From: Schistosoma mansoni
Taxonomy: Eukaryota > Platyhelminthes > Trematoda > Strigeidida > Schistosomatidae
NCBI RefSeq assembly: GCF_000237925.1
Contig: NW_017385999.1
Coordinates: 372,001 to 436,000 of the forward strand
Direction: 5' to 3'
Length of the DNA stretch: 64,000 bases
The notes under the pieces are model-generated. The model made no database searches, was not told the DNA's origin, and worked only from the letters and a program-made list of their open reading frames with translations. This document shows positions 1 through 14,207 of this stretch, one piece after another; the stretch's first letter is position 1; every line of letters begins with the position of its first letter. Made by a program: the position numbers and the translations under genes.

Positions 1-3000
1 ACTCTATCCTAAACTTATTTATTTATTTCAAACCTAAAACTTTTGTATAAATGTCATTTAAAATTTGTTCATTCACTGAATATAAAAGTATTTGTTATAC
101 AACATCATAAGTTCTGTAATTAATTTGTTTTAAATAATAACACATTGTGTCAAGTAATTTATCAAATTCTACAGGGATTAGTTGACTTTTCATCATATGA
201 ACACATTTTTATTTCTTAAATAAAGCTATAATCAATAATTCATTCTAACTAGCATACACGATGGAAAATAAAAGTATGATTAAGGTTAGAGCTTGGAATG
301 AAATATTTCATGAAATTGAAATCTAACATATAGAACAAACAAACTAAGTATACAGAAATATAACCAAAGGTGCTGGTTACGACACACTTCATTAACAGTG
401 CGGATGATTTTAGGATTCAAATGTAAATTCAATTTTAAACCTTCATCTTAATAGACCAACATATTAGAGGAGGAGTTTACCTCTATTGATCTTCGATAAT
501 AACCAATATCAAAAGTTCATATTAATTGAGTTAACTGCAAACAAAATTTACTTTAGGCCATTTAACTAAAGCGAATTAGTATTCAGTAGCGCTTAGCGTA
601 TTAAAGTGTGTATCACTATGGTGAAAAAACTTTGGATCATTCTTCTTAAAACTCCAAACTGTTCAGCTTTTTTGAAATCATAAATCCATGTTATGTAATC
701 GAGTTGACCAATAAAATATTGAGAATCGACTCCACCGATAACACACTAATTGACAACAAATGACTTCTTAAGTACCCTATATCACGCTGCGTTATATATT
801 GTGAAAGTTCGAAATGGTTTTTGAATTGTTGTTATTATTATTATTAATATATTTTTGTTTTATAATTACGAAATAACTGGATTACTAAGTACACATATTC
901 TAAGTATCGTAAGCTTTCATTTAATCCACTATTAGTATACTACTTATTATTTCGATCTTGTTGCAAATCGATTTCTCAAAGGATTCCATGTTCACAGCCG
1001 TTTTTTTCTCCTTTATATGTAATTGCGTGTTCATATTATGGCTTGATGCAGTCCAATAGGTTTCTATATAAACCCATTTATGTTTAAAATATAATAATAG
1101 TAGAAGCTAACTGCCAACTTTTTGAACTGAAGGAAAGGGGTAGAAAAAAACCTTCGGAATAGAAGACCTTTTCGAGCTTAGCCATGTCAGCTCAATGTCA
1201 GTGGTGCTGGTCAAGTGTATAATTGATCCTGTCTGGGACACAGAACTATGGAAGGAAAGTGGAAGAGGAAAAGACAAAATCGAAATTAGAATTTTGATTG
1301 GTTAGCCTCTCACCATACAGCACATTATATATCAGTGAGCCTCAGAAATATAAAAAGATAACAGCCAATTTGTGATTACTGAAATAAACTTCTAAATATC
1401 CGTTTTTGACCAACTTCAGACCATAATGTAGTATGAACGTAGCATCCTGAATGGTTTAGTAACAGAATAATCCATTCATTTAGTTTTTTCATAATAAAAC
1501 GAATAAAATTCGGGAGTATGAAGTTTTCTACTTCATCAACCTACTATCTAATGCATTGATTCCTAGCTTGGAGATTTTTTTACGGTTACAAAGTGAAAGT
1601 TTCAATTTACCAAAAGCAGTTGCAATTCAATTGTAGTCAGTCTATTTTGTTATATGCATTTGAGAGTTTTGCACTCTGAAACTAGTTAAAAGATTTGCTA
1701 TTGTCAGTCAGTTTAGAGAGGTTAATTTTGCTTTCTTGTTTGTACTATCCTATGCCAACGTTACTTATAAAACAAAGGATCATCTGTAACGTTCAGCTTC
1801 TAGTAGGTTTGCGTCTAAATCGAAGACAGCTTATGTGTCAAAGGGGTAAGAGAAATAGTGTATAAGAATCTAGAAGAGAAAATAATAGGAAAAAAGTCAG
1901 TCAAGCACGTGGAATGCACATACATTTAATAATTAAGGAAATCAGGGACAACTAGAAATAACACAAACATGAGATTAAGATCATCCGATAATCGAACTAG
2001 AAGTTGACCAAGTAAGATTTCGAATGTTGTTATTTGTTAAACAAACGAATATACAGCGTATTTTTAAAAATTAAATGATTTAATTAAACATGAAAATAAT
2101 GAAGAATATTTTTCGTCCTGATAGATTCTGATGTCCTTTTCTCTAAGTTGACTGCTGTAACTGAAACGCTTTCATTATCTTTTTGGACCACAGAATCAAT
2201 GTTTACTTCAGTTAGTAAATGACTGACAATGAAAACTCTCTAACGAAAGATATGTATTTTCCACCTATAAACTATGAGTAAAAATGGGAGATTTAGTAAC
2301 ACCTAAATTCAAAGGCAGTAAAATATGGAAAAATTTGTGGAAAATAATGGATAAACTAAGGAATGTGAATGCAGAAAGATAAACATCTCTACGAATAGCT
2401 AAAATATATTTATACCGAAATGTATCATTTGGGAATGAATTTGCTGAAAATTTATCATTACTAACATCTCAACAAAAACTGTTAAAATCAGCTTAACACA
2501 TAAGATAAATGGTAAATTTTGGTAGTCACCATAAACATATCTGTGAAAGGTATTTTGTTTACAAAAGATACTTGGTACCCTCGTGATCAATAATCTCAAT
2601 CGTGATACATATATGTATATATACTCACATGATGTTTACCAGCATCCATAGTTTCCCTCTAAAACATTTAGGTTTTTATCACCAGTAGGTATCACGCTTA
2701 AACTCGAACTCACCTACTCTTGACAAGTAAACTCGGTAACCCTAATAAAAATGTATATATCATAACTGATTACACAAACCTATACTTCTAAACTGAATAA
2801 TATGAAACTCAATTACCTTATCGACTGAATTCAACGATCAAGAGGAAAACAGAATTGTATTAAAGTATTAGACTTTTAGGTAAATTTAACCTAATTAGTA
2901 TAATTGACCATATACTACCACCTTTCAAAACTAAAATATTAATCAACAGAAATGGTAAAAACACGTAGCGTTTCTATAATTCATGGTGAAAAATGCGTCT

Positions 3001-5293
3001 ATTTAACAAAAGTTGACTTGAACAATTTACAGTAATAACTGCTTAATAGGCTCTTAAACGTTTGTCACCTAATCACTGCATTGTTTCTACTACCTATAAA
3101 TATATATATTATGTATATATACGTAAGCAAGCACTGTTTACACGATCTAAGCACCTGAGCACAGTAAGTAAACACTTCCATTCTTTCTTTCATTTTGTAC
3201 ATACCTTTGATAAGTTGTATAAAGTTAGATCAACCAATCAATTAACCAAATCAAATCAATAATATTCAACTCAGTATTGACTTTTTAAAACTTAATGTGA
3301 ATAGTTTATGATGTACTATAATTTCTATTGTAACATTTTTTTGCTAAAAATAGGTCAAAATACTTTCTTGAAATAAAAAAACATACAATTTCTTATCTAC
3401 ACTTTTATGTAGGTATGAATTATATTTGACTACATTTTTCAATACATAATGATGTTGAAAGGGGAGAACAATTATAAACATGAACGGATCAAAAACAGGT
3501 GTATAATTCTTGTACTATCTTACCAAAGAAGTTCAAATCTTGTAGTTCTATAGTGAAATCCTAATTAAAGTGAAGTTACTTACTTATTCAGTAACATAAT
3601 AGCTGATGTCAGTTCTGGATTAAAACCATTGTCCAAGTTACATTATTACATCTTGTTCTCTGGATTGACTTCAGTTAGAGATCCAAATTATCTTTCATCT
3701 TGTGTAACTTTAGACTTAGTCAATTTATAGTCGAAATATTGATTTGTGTTGCTTAACTTTAAAATGAATATTTCATTTTCTTAAAACTACGCCCTTTGAA
3801 ATTACTGGATTGTGTTTTTAGGCATTACATGTACGTTACATTTACAGATTAATATAAACTGCTAAAATATTTTAATTTATATTTGCTACAGTCAATCTAT
3901 GAGAATTAATCAATAATCTTTCAAAAGACCTATTTTTCTCATTTGAATAAAACAGCTTAATTAAAATGGAGAATACTCTTGGTTCTAATGTCAGTTTTTA
4001 AGATAATAGTTTACTGCACAGTTTCAAACTAAATTGTTATCACTAATACAAAATAATAAAGGCTGTTTATTATTTAAATCAGTTTAGTGTACAAACCCTG
4101 TAATGCTTTAGTGAACATTAAATGTATTTTGACTGATATGAATACACACTTCTATCATACTTGTTGTTATACATGACGATTTCCCGTCAATAATGTGATG
4201 ACATTTTCTTTGTTCGGTCAACTCTCTGACCCTTTTTACATAAGCTCATCTTTATTCATTTTGCATTAGACATGTTTATAGAATTATCGATCATGAATTA
4301 GATAGAAGTTGGGATATCGTACAATTTATTATCTGTATGTAAATTAATGACTTCCAAAACATTTGAAATTTCGCTGGAAGTTGTGTTGGTATAAAGATTT
4401 TTTTAAAACCATAAATGATAATATTATCACTAGTTCGTTGAGCTGCTTAAAGAATATCAATGATCCAGGTTTTAGAAACTGTTTCCTCAATATTATAGAT
4501 ATATCTAGTTTATGCATACGAGACGATAAACTTTTTAATATTCAAAAATTAATAAGAAACGTACAAGAATTTTTCTAAGAGATCAAATCTAAAGTATATT
4601 ACCTTACATATAATACCAAACAATATATTGGTTGCCATTAACGTAGACGTTCCAAATATTTTGAGCTTTATCTATCTTTAAACCTTCGAATTTCTACAAT
4701 GTAACTAAATGCGAATGAATAGAAAACTTTTGTGGTAATCATCTAGAAATTTTGTTTTCTAATCAATCTACTTGCAAGCTTTATCTTATTTATTGTGTGA
4801 AAACTTAAGCACTGGAATGCGCTTATGACTACTGTTCAATAAACTGTTCAGACAAGCGTCCAAACCACTTACACTCAACTCACTGAATAAATTAAATCTA
4901 AGTACATTATATTACGAGCCATTTTTCGATTTTCATTAAGTCCATTGAAATGTAAAACAAATAATCCGAGAAAAAAATAAATTTTTAAGTAATTAAAAAC
5001 TTTAAAGTACCATAAGAAACTCCAGGAATTTCGAGTTGCATTTATTTATAACTGTTTTTTTTTAGAATCATGTCTTGCTTTGTTTACTGTGCGAAAAACG
5101 ATTAATGACCTAGTTTTTCCTAACTGATGGTTTTTTTAAACTAAAATAGTTAGAATATTGTAGTGAACTGTTTGTTTGTTTTCATTTGAAACGTAACTAT
5201 GGCAACTCAAACGTTTTATAGAAATATATAGATAAATAAATTTTATATCAGCTAATTTTAGAACAGTGAATGCAGATCTACAAAAGTACAAGA

Positions 5294-5327
<34 letters not shown>

Positions 5328-5624
5328 ATACTGCCACAGTTAAATAATCTCTTCTGAAACTTCATTTTGATGACAAAATAGATTTACATATTCCGTACAA
5401 TAGCGGATTTGCTGAAAGTAATTTGCTGCCAAAACAGATTCCCTTGATAGTTATCATTCAATGTAAAGTAAAAAAAGTGACAAAACTAACAAGAGTTTGA
5501 GGGCAACGTAATTCAAAGACACTTTAAAGTGAATAAGATAAAATGTTTGAGAGTAAAATTAAGGTGTCAGAGATCAGTTCCTATTTATAACAGGATGTAT
5601 TTAGATTTCTTCTAAAAATATTAT
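1..5624. other. AT-rich non-coding stretch
   Basis: No gene is supported here. The longest open frames are about 60-72 codons, match no family I recognise and lack convincing splice context. An alternating TA tract lies near 5295-5327. The stretch lies beyond the 3' end of the minus-strand epsinR gene and is probably intergenic. Confidence 0.55.
5295..5327. repeat. (TA)n microsatellite
   Basis: An alternating TA run of about 33 bp can be seen directly. Similar tracts lie at about 14171-14203, 20193-20216 and 63034-63078. Confidence 0.85.
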
Positions 5625-6140
5625 ATTATTATTTAAACACATAAATATTGGCACAAAGGGGCACCAGATATACATGCGCCATACAAATCTCATTCGATTT
5701 GTGTGAGGGCTATGATACTGCCCAGATGCCCAAACTGAAGCAGGTGGTTTTCTTGGTGGACAACACTCCGAGCCTTTGACCTAAACATCTGATCCACAAG
5801 GCAGTGGAGCATCGTAAGGAGATGCAGTCCCATGGTAGCCGGTAACCAACGATCGATTCATACGCCATTTGTTCCCTCAGCATCCCGGAGCCCATGTGCA
5901 CCAATGGTTTGGAATCAGGGCTTTCCAACTCCCCTAGGTGGACTATCCGTGTCCACCAGCCCGGTTAAGGCGCCGGAATTCGCTTTTGGTCCTCTCAATT
6001 TCGTAAACAACAGTTATGCCACGAGACGGCAGTGAGTAGGACTTCCCTGGCAGAGGCTATATACGCGTGGCCACGTGAGAGCATTTCGATAGGGAGAGCG
6101 GACTCTCCCCACTCTCGGCCGTAGTAGGGTATGTGGGGGC
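5625..6140 (-). repeat. SINE-like 0.5-kb repeat, copy 1
   Basis: On the minus strand this copy starts with a GCCCCCA-type head and a 'tacggccgagagtggggagagt'-like block and ends in a GTTTAAATAATA tail. It matches copies at 20216-20740, 22690-23210, 42775-43295 and 61068-61385. The AT-rich simple 3' tail and the variable 5' completeness suggest a non-autonomous retroposon mobilised by a LINE. An open frame of about 70 codons in the middle is also open in other copies. I cannot assign it to a named family. Confidence 0.75.
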
Positions 6141-8375
6141 TCTACTAAAAAACAATCATGTATTGAAAAATCTAAGTCAAACGGCCATATTAGAAATATA
6201 GGTTATTAAATTCGTCATCACTTCCTTTCAGGGGCAAATTCTTGTAAAGCTGTACAGAAAGTTACGTAATACAGATTTGTCAAATAATGCCAGTGTAATT
6301 TCCATTGCATATACATATATTGTAAGGTAAAACATCAGTTGGTTGCAGTTATTAATTTACCTTAAATCGATTTAATAGACATGTCACATATACCCGCACC
6401 AGTCTGCGTATAAATAGGCTCTTGTATGAAACTAAGTTACAAAAAGATACAAATCGAGCTCGTAAAATGCAAACGCCGTAAATCAGTTCAACCGCATAAA
6501 TGTTTACCATTCACTTACGCCGACTACCCTTCGTGGTTTTGTCCTGGTTGACTCTCGTCAGCACAGTATATTTGTAGTCTTGAGGGATAGGATTCAATCA
6601 GCTAAGGACTAGAGAAACATGAAATTGGCCACTACTCAGTGATTAGTCAAAGCAAACATCTCAATTCCACAAGAAATCCATCCACAGAAGGTTACAATTA
6701 GTAATTAACACTCCATAAGGAGAATCTTTTTCCATGAATTTGTCAGCATTCCATACTAATGGATTCCGACAAGGAAATTCGCAGTTAAGCTTTTATCTTT
6801 TATGTAGTACCGTAAACGTCATTTCCATGCATATCCAAACTCATTACAACAATTTCACCTACATAGGCTAAATTAGCTGAGTTTATTCGACTGTACCATT
6901 ATACAAAGAACATCACATCCGACCATTTCTATTTATTTAGTGGGCAAATGAAGTATACCGATTAAATTTTAAGTAGTATTTTCATATGATCCCATAATGA
7001 TTGTTTTTTATTTAATAAAAAGAGTCAACATGAGGTGTTATGTATATAACACAATTATTGAGGATTGAAATGGCAGCAAAATCAAAAAACAAGTAACACA
7101 TAGAGATCGACACCATCCATGATGGCCTACATAGACGGTAAAAATGAGGAATCTCATACAATTACTTACGAATCTGTTTGGTTGTCGAGATTTATGGAGG
7201 CCTTTCTACAATTTACAGGCAGAAGACCTCAATGAATTTACTATGCCTATTCAAATTTCTAAATGGTTTTAAACATAAGAATTACTAAATAATATTTATT
7301 ATTTTCTTTACTTTTACAAAGGATTAATTAAAACAAACTAATATAGCAAAAACAAGAAACATTTCGATAACCCACTATCGTGTGTGTGTGTGTGTGTGTA
7401 ACTGTATGCAAATGAATTATACAAATTAATCACAGCATAACATAGACAATGTCGTTTTTTTATAACAAAACAACAAATAATGATAGATAAGTATCAATTA
7501 AATCATCATTGAATAGAAGCATAAGTTGGATATGTTAAAAATAAGTCAAAGATAAAACAAGTAAACAAATTAAATTAAGGCACATTCTTGTCTTCGAATC
7601 ATATTGATCCTATGATTAAATTATTTTCTTTTAACCGTTTTCCTATAAATATATATATTCATGAATACATGTGTGTATATGTAACATTCGAATTGAAATG
7701 AACAAAGAATGAAATGTTCAGCACTCACTGTTACATAATCACAGAAGCTTGAACTAAAAATTACAAAATAATAATGATAACAATAAAATAAAATGGAATA
7801 AAATGTATTATATTATTTAAATAATCAATTACATTGAATGGTACTAAAATGTTTAAAGGGTAAATAAGTTCTGAAGATGAAATACTATTTTGAAAGACCA
7901 ATATTTTTCTTAGAAAAAGAAAAAAAACAAATTTCTGTACATACAGAAAAACGGACAAATATGGCATACAAGTACATACAAGATTATCAATCATACATAC
8001 ACAGATACACATTTTTTTACATAAAATAAACACAAATTATGAAACCATATAAATAAATAACAGAAGTAAGTAAACTAGTTTCCATCTCATTCTAAGTTTA
8101 GTCAATTAGTAAGAACAATGTAAGTATGTGGAATAAAAACCAACAGAATGAAGAAAGGGAAGATCAATTTATTGAGCTGAAATACATTTATGAAATGTCA
8201 TCATCATTATCCTCATCAATACCATTACTCGTCGTAGATATAAGTAAGTATTAGGATAAAAGATAACTTCGCTTCCAAAACGTGGTTAAATGATTTCCTA
8301 TCAGTTGTTTATATCTATTATTTTTCTTTTCAAACAATCAGAAACAAAAAAACGGTATACATCTTAAACCATTTA
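6141..8375. other. 3' flank of the epsinR gene
   Basis: No coding sequence was recognised. On the minus strand an AATAAA hexamer (positions 8173-8168) lies about 200 bp past the epsinR stop and is a candidate polyadenylation signal, so part of this stretch is probably the 3' untranslated region. A (TG)n microsatellite lies at 7381-7399. Confidence 0.4.
7381..7399. repeat. (TG)n microsatellite
   Basis: About nine TG units can be seen directly in AT-rich flanking DNA. Confidence 0.85.
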
Positions 8376-8606
8376 TTATTGAACACGCTGCTGATTTTGT
8401 TTCAATTGATGTAGACTTGGTGCTTGTGTTCGCGCACCGTATTTTTCCGGTTTTGCTAATGAATCTAAATCAATACTTAGTGATCCTAACTCTTTCCATG
8501 TATTGCCAATGTTTATCGGTTTAGATTTGGATGGTGAAGTTGGATTGGATTGAACCACGTGTTGTTGTTGTTGTTTGAATTCTTCAGTTTGCTTGTTTTG
8601 ATGAGA
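8376..8606 (-). CDS. CLINT1: epsinR last exon
   Basis: The exon starts in phase 0 after ctgactag with SHQNKQTEEFKQQQQHVV and continues through IGNTWKELGSLSIDLDSL to a stop at 8376. WKELG..SIDLDSL parallels the human W-S-D-P-S-V-N-I-S-L-D-N-L segment. It ends in NQQRVQ. Confidence 0.87.
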   Translation of the reverse strand, partial: SHQNKQTEEFKQQQQHVVQSNPTSPSKSKPINIGNTWKELGSLSIDLDSLAKPEKYGARTQAPSLHQLKQNQQRVQ

Positions 8607-11600
8607 CTAGTCAGAGAAAAAACAAGGCACAGTGAAACATAAATTATAAACACTCAGATAAAAGAAAAGATTACAATCAGCTGATTTGTGGTGACTTGAT
8701 TAGTGTGAATAAAAACAAGGTTATCGTTAAAAATCAATGTGTACATACCCCTATGACAAATAGTTAAATGATCTGGTAAAAATAAATAGTATGACAAATA
8801 TATGCATTACATTACATCAGAGTAGAGAGATGTTAGAGTATTACAATCAGTGACAGTGTCAGTCTTAGTAGTAGAAAAGATTAGTGATAGAGGATACGAT
8901 TAGAAAAACCGCTTAAAATGCTCAAGGAACTTAGGATCTAAAGGCATGCATCCGTAACAAACAACATTCTGAGTTGTGTCACTCAGAGTCTTTAACCACT
9001 GGATACGATAATCACACGGACCCCAATAAGGTACTCTGCACAATCAAAAGACGAAATTACTCTCTTTACTAATCGCTAGCTAACAGGATAGAAGGGTGTT
9101 GAACAATTACGAAAGGTATCCTTAACGTTAATTAATTATTAAAGTTGCTTCTTAATATTGCCTTTCCTCAAAATCCTATTCACTTCCATAAGTATTAAGC
9201 TGGAGGCAGTTAAAGCTATCTCAACTGAAAACCAGCTTACACGAATGTATCTGGTGTTGAAAACATTATGGAAGTTAATAAGTAATGAATTCGAATAAGT
9301 CCTATCAGAAAGAATGTTAACAGACGACACAGTCTCTAAAATCTACTTCATAAGTGCTGTATAATCAACAGCTCATCCAAACTACTAACTATTACTGCAA
9401 AACGATGTAATGGACAGAGGAAGAAGTTGATGTTTATCGGGCGAAATAACAAAGTCTTTATATAACACATATACATATTCTTCCATCATCCATTCGCATC
9501 TTCCTGTGTGTTCCACATTCCGGGCTGCATTCTCGTCTAGTCTTCAAATGTTTTGCCTACGCCGTTCTCCTGATGTACTGAAACACTTCCCTCTGTTTGA
9601 CGACTGTGACAGCTTCGAGGCCACGTCCCGTAACACACTACTTGCAAGCAACCTTGTGAGTAGCGTCCACCACAATACTACTACTGCCGCCATTTAAGGG
9701 GGGCGTAGAAAATTCAAGAAGTGCCTCTGCACTTCCAAGATAAGTAGTATTTACCCGGTAAACAGGAAATGGGGATTGATGATTACTTAGATAAATTTAA
9801 AAACTTCTGATATATAACTGACTCTTTGAATCAGGAAAGAGTATCACAGTACAAAAATGTCGAACAAAACAAACATAGCGAAACTACCTGAGGACTTCAA
9901 GCTTCATTACATAGGTTTGATAACCGTCTAATGGTATTTCATGTCAGAAACCATGTAACGAAGTACGATGACTACCATGGGCCAAATATTTGTGGTAATG
10001 AACTGTTGATTTTTAAAATCTTTACCGGAAGAAAATGTGTTATAACACACTTCCAAAATTAAATAATTCGCTTACACCTACTTTTGCTGTTTGAAAAGAT
10101 TTATCAATTACTATCATATCCTACAAACATTAACACTACTGGTAATAAGACTGAAGACAGTACACATGAACACTGATGAGACAGTACTGTTCCCATGTTT
10201 ATGGACGAATAACAACTCTGATTCAGATACTAATATGATTTGGGTCAGAATAAACAACTTATACCACGTTCTGATCATTTAAAGAAATACATAGTCACAG
10301 TGTATTTATATAACAGTTCCTTTGGTTTAAAACAGTGTGTAATTGAAATGTCATAAATAACTCATCTTTGAAAAAGTAGGCGAAAGTTAATACATAATTT
10401 ATAAGATATCGCACATACTTTTACAGACTAAGCAATCGTTGCGATCCCTTTTATACACAAGTCAATATTATCTAACAATGATCGCTTACATTTTGATTGG
10501 ATGGGCAAGCCTCAGTATTTGAAAAGTTGGAAAAAAAGATACCATCAAGTGATGAAATTGTTGAACCAGTATTCACAGGAAACTGTACAGATGATGCTGA
10601 AGTGAAATCACCAAATTCATTATCTAGCAAACTGGGGTACATTTTTTTTAAATAAAAAAGTGAAATGAAGAGAAATTTAAACAGAGTATATCACTGGAAG
10701 AAACTGTGAATATTATTTACGAACAATCTAAATTACTTCCTTTACCTAAAAGTAAGCTGAGAAAATTATTACCGATTCGACAATCATCTAGACAAAAAAA
10801 CCAATGGAGTAACAATGCGATCACCATTAGGGTCTATTTTGGCCGACATCTTCATGGCTAACCTAGAATAAACGAAAATAAAACACGAAATCCAGAACAC
10901 AACATACCACACCGGATATGTTGATGATACGTTCGTTATCTGTGATGATATGGACCATGAATGTAGGTTTCTTAGTCATCTATACAACTCTCATCCCAAC
11001 ATAACGTTTACAGTGGAATATGAAAGAGATGGCCAATTCAATGTTTTCGATCTCAGTATAAGACGGAAAAATAATGGAAGTGCAATTTCCAGACACCTCG
11101 ATAGTGAACACGAAGTGAATGTAAGTGATCCTTTCAAAATAATCAACAGACAAAAAAAACACTAATCTTACTCCGGTTTGCAGAGGCGATTGCTATCAAA
11201 CGTTTCCGACCTAACTTATGTATACAGAAAGAAAGTTTGATTAGCTTTTCCCTGTCACTGTGACTGGATATTTGTCTAATAACCTTTGTCAATCTTAATT
11301 CTTTTTTCAATTCTGTCCCCAACGTTTTATTATTCTTTCGTCTCCTGATATTCATCTCTTACATAATCTGATTGATGTTCACATACTTGTTTACTTTATC
11401 ATGTTAAGTGATTACCTAATCACTTATTAATTTCACTAACCTTACATAACCCCCTAACTATTACTTCCCAACATATTAATACTCATCGATCTTGACTATG
11501 TTTATTCATACACTTTGTATCCCTATTCTTCTGATTATAATGATTTTGGTTACGTTTAGAACATTTATCTAAACTTCACAAACTAAAGTATGCTAAACAT

Positions 11601-14165
11601 TTGTTAATAATTATATTTATTATAAGCAAAGGTGGGTGGCGTCTAGCAGTGGAATTCACGATGAAACGCGCGTCGTGGGCTCCACTACTAACCACCATCC
11701 ATCCTTGCTTATAATGCTTGTGATTTAAGGTAATGTCGAGGTGATTCGCATGTGGTGTGGGTTACTTATATCCACATAAGTAGTATGTGGTGATGGCCAA
11801 GCATAGAATGTATTTTGGCAGAAGATCGATAAGGAAAGAACAGGAACGAAGCACATTCGGTATGAAAATGCATGAATAATGAAATTAGAGAAGATGGACT
11901 GATATTTGCAGAAGGAACAGTTAAGATTGAGACAATTGATTGTTATTTTGCAAATTAACTGTTAACTGTATGGTTATCAGATTTTAGTGAGATAGTCTGT
12001 AATTTGTGCTTAAATACATTCGATTGTCCTCACATGTGTTTTTGTTCACTACACACACTGGATGCACATTTGCCAATAAGCGACTGATCAATTGCAGGAA
12101 GATCCAAACAACCAAAACAAAAATGAATTAAAAGCATATTTATATTATTAATTGTAATTTTGAGTTGTATGCAGCCAATGAGAATCCACGAAATAAAATG
12201 AATTCATTTTATTCAGCAAACCCTGTTGTTTTTGTTCTATTTAAATTTATCAAGGGATCCGGTTGCATGTAATAATCAAAGCAATTACGAGATATATTAA
12301 AAATGTACAGTTACGCTTAGCATTTAACCTATAATCAATAGGATTAAATTTACTTATCAGGATTTTGACACAGTGTAATGGCATGATTTTGAACTGAATT
12401 GGTATTTAAAGATACTCCTGATGGTGTTAATACATCTTTAGGCCAATTAACTTTAAATTCCATTTGCGCTGGCTGTTGCCGTTGAGAGTGTACACCAGTT
12501 GTAGTTGATGTTGGTGAATCGCATATTGCATCAAAAAGATCTATCATTTGATCTGATTTAGTGATACTATTACCACTATTAAATGAATCTAATAAATCAC
12601 AGGATGGTGGTCTTGGCTTTATGTTGTCTTTCTTTTCAGTACTCTGGTCGCAGAAAATAGAAAAAGGAAATTAATCCAAAATATTTGTAGCTGTTAAGAA
12701 AAAATGAACGCTTAGTTGTGATCAATTTTATTGATAATGTTAGCAATTAAAAAGTCATGTCAAACACTATTATTACGATTATCTAATCATCCTAACTATA
12801 TGTTGAAAAATACAGGAAGCACAATACTCAAACATCTTTTAAACGTATTGATTGTCGATTTCGTTTAAACATCGGCAATATCCTATTATCCCAATTGTAA
12901 TTTTCGTTCAGATTTTCCATTGCACTTCTTGTATTATCAAGATTTTTACTGTATAGTTGTCTTAAACTAAGGATATTCGGTAATCAATATCTTGGAAGCA
13001 CCACTCATATGTGAAGTTACCAGGTGAAAGATACTGGTAGTACCTTATGTGCGCTAAGCCAACCTGATATCAATAATGAATGATCATAGCTGAAGTATGA
13101 AAGACGATGAAAAGAGTCAAGGATTCTCACACTAAAACGTAAAAAAACAGTTACAGAAGTGTTATAGATAGTAGCAACTATTACGACGAATTCACCATAT
13201 ATGGCAAATAGTATGATTAACGATTAATACCGAACTCAACCAGAAAATTCAATAATTGGTAATATGGTTTATTACAATCTTACGAAGGTTTGTGTACGCT
13301 CCAGATATCATACGATGTAGATGATGGTGAGCAATCATATTTTGATCAATCCAGCTTTGCACAAACTCACTGACTGACAGATACAGCTAAAATTATTTAC
13401 TTAACCTACATACTGTCAACTTTGTGATGAATAAACAAACACAGTGTTCTGTGAAGATTTATTGATAAAATATTTGATATATTCCAATTTTTAACATCTT
13501 CATAAGGATAAATATTTCTATAAATTAAATATTTGTGCACAACCATATGAAAACTACTTTTTTTTAATCATCTAAATTGAGAGATAATTAAGAAAAATAA
13601 ACAGCGAATAGTTTATTCGTAAGTGGTACTAGCAACTTTTATCAAGTTCATAGATTTCCAAAAGCACACACATCACGAAGAAACACACTAAGAGATAACA
13701 ATCACGTATAGATAAATCTGAAGTGTAACTACAGTATATGAAAAAGTAGATAAACTTACAACTGAAAATTATAAGCATGCCTCATTCACAAAGAAACTTT
13801 GTACATAGTCATACACGCACACGTATACACAGACAAGAAAAATAAACAGAATTTTATATAAAACACTGAACAATGTGAAAGAACTAACATAGTTGACAAA
13901 TATCGACCACTGGACGGATGGAATAATCAATACAGGATTATTATTATTATCACTCTTATTATTATTAACACTAGCTTTGACTAGTAGCAACATGAGAAAA
14001 CAGCAATATGACGGAACAATAACAGTCTGAATACAAAAAAGTGGAAAAAATTATAGACATCAGATTGGAGTTATTTGGTTAACAGAAGTTCTATATCATT
14101 GAACAAAGGGAGACAGTCACGTTACCGATAAGCCGTAGCTAATAAAAAACTGACACAAGAACAGA

Positions 14166-14207
<42 letters not shown>

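Noticed and set aside
10501-10660. Plus-strand open frame (FEKLEKKIPSSDEIVEPV) as a coding exon
   Set aside because: The opposite strand carries an epsinR exon with matching phases and family homology; the plus-strand reading has no support.
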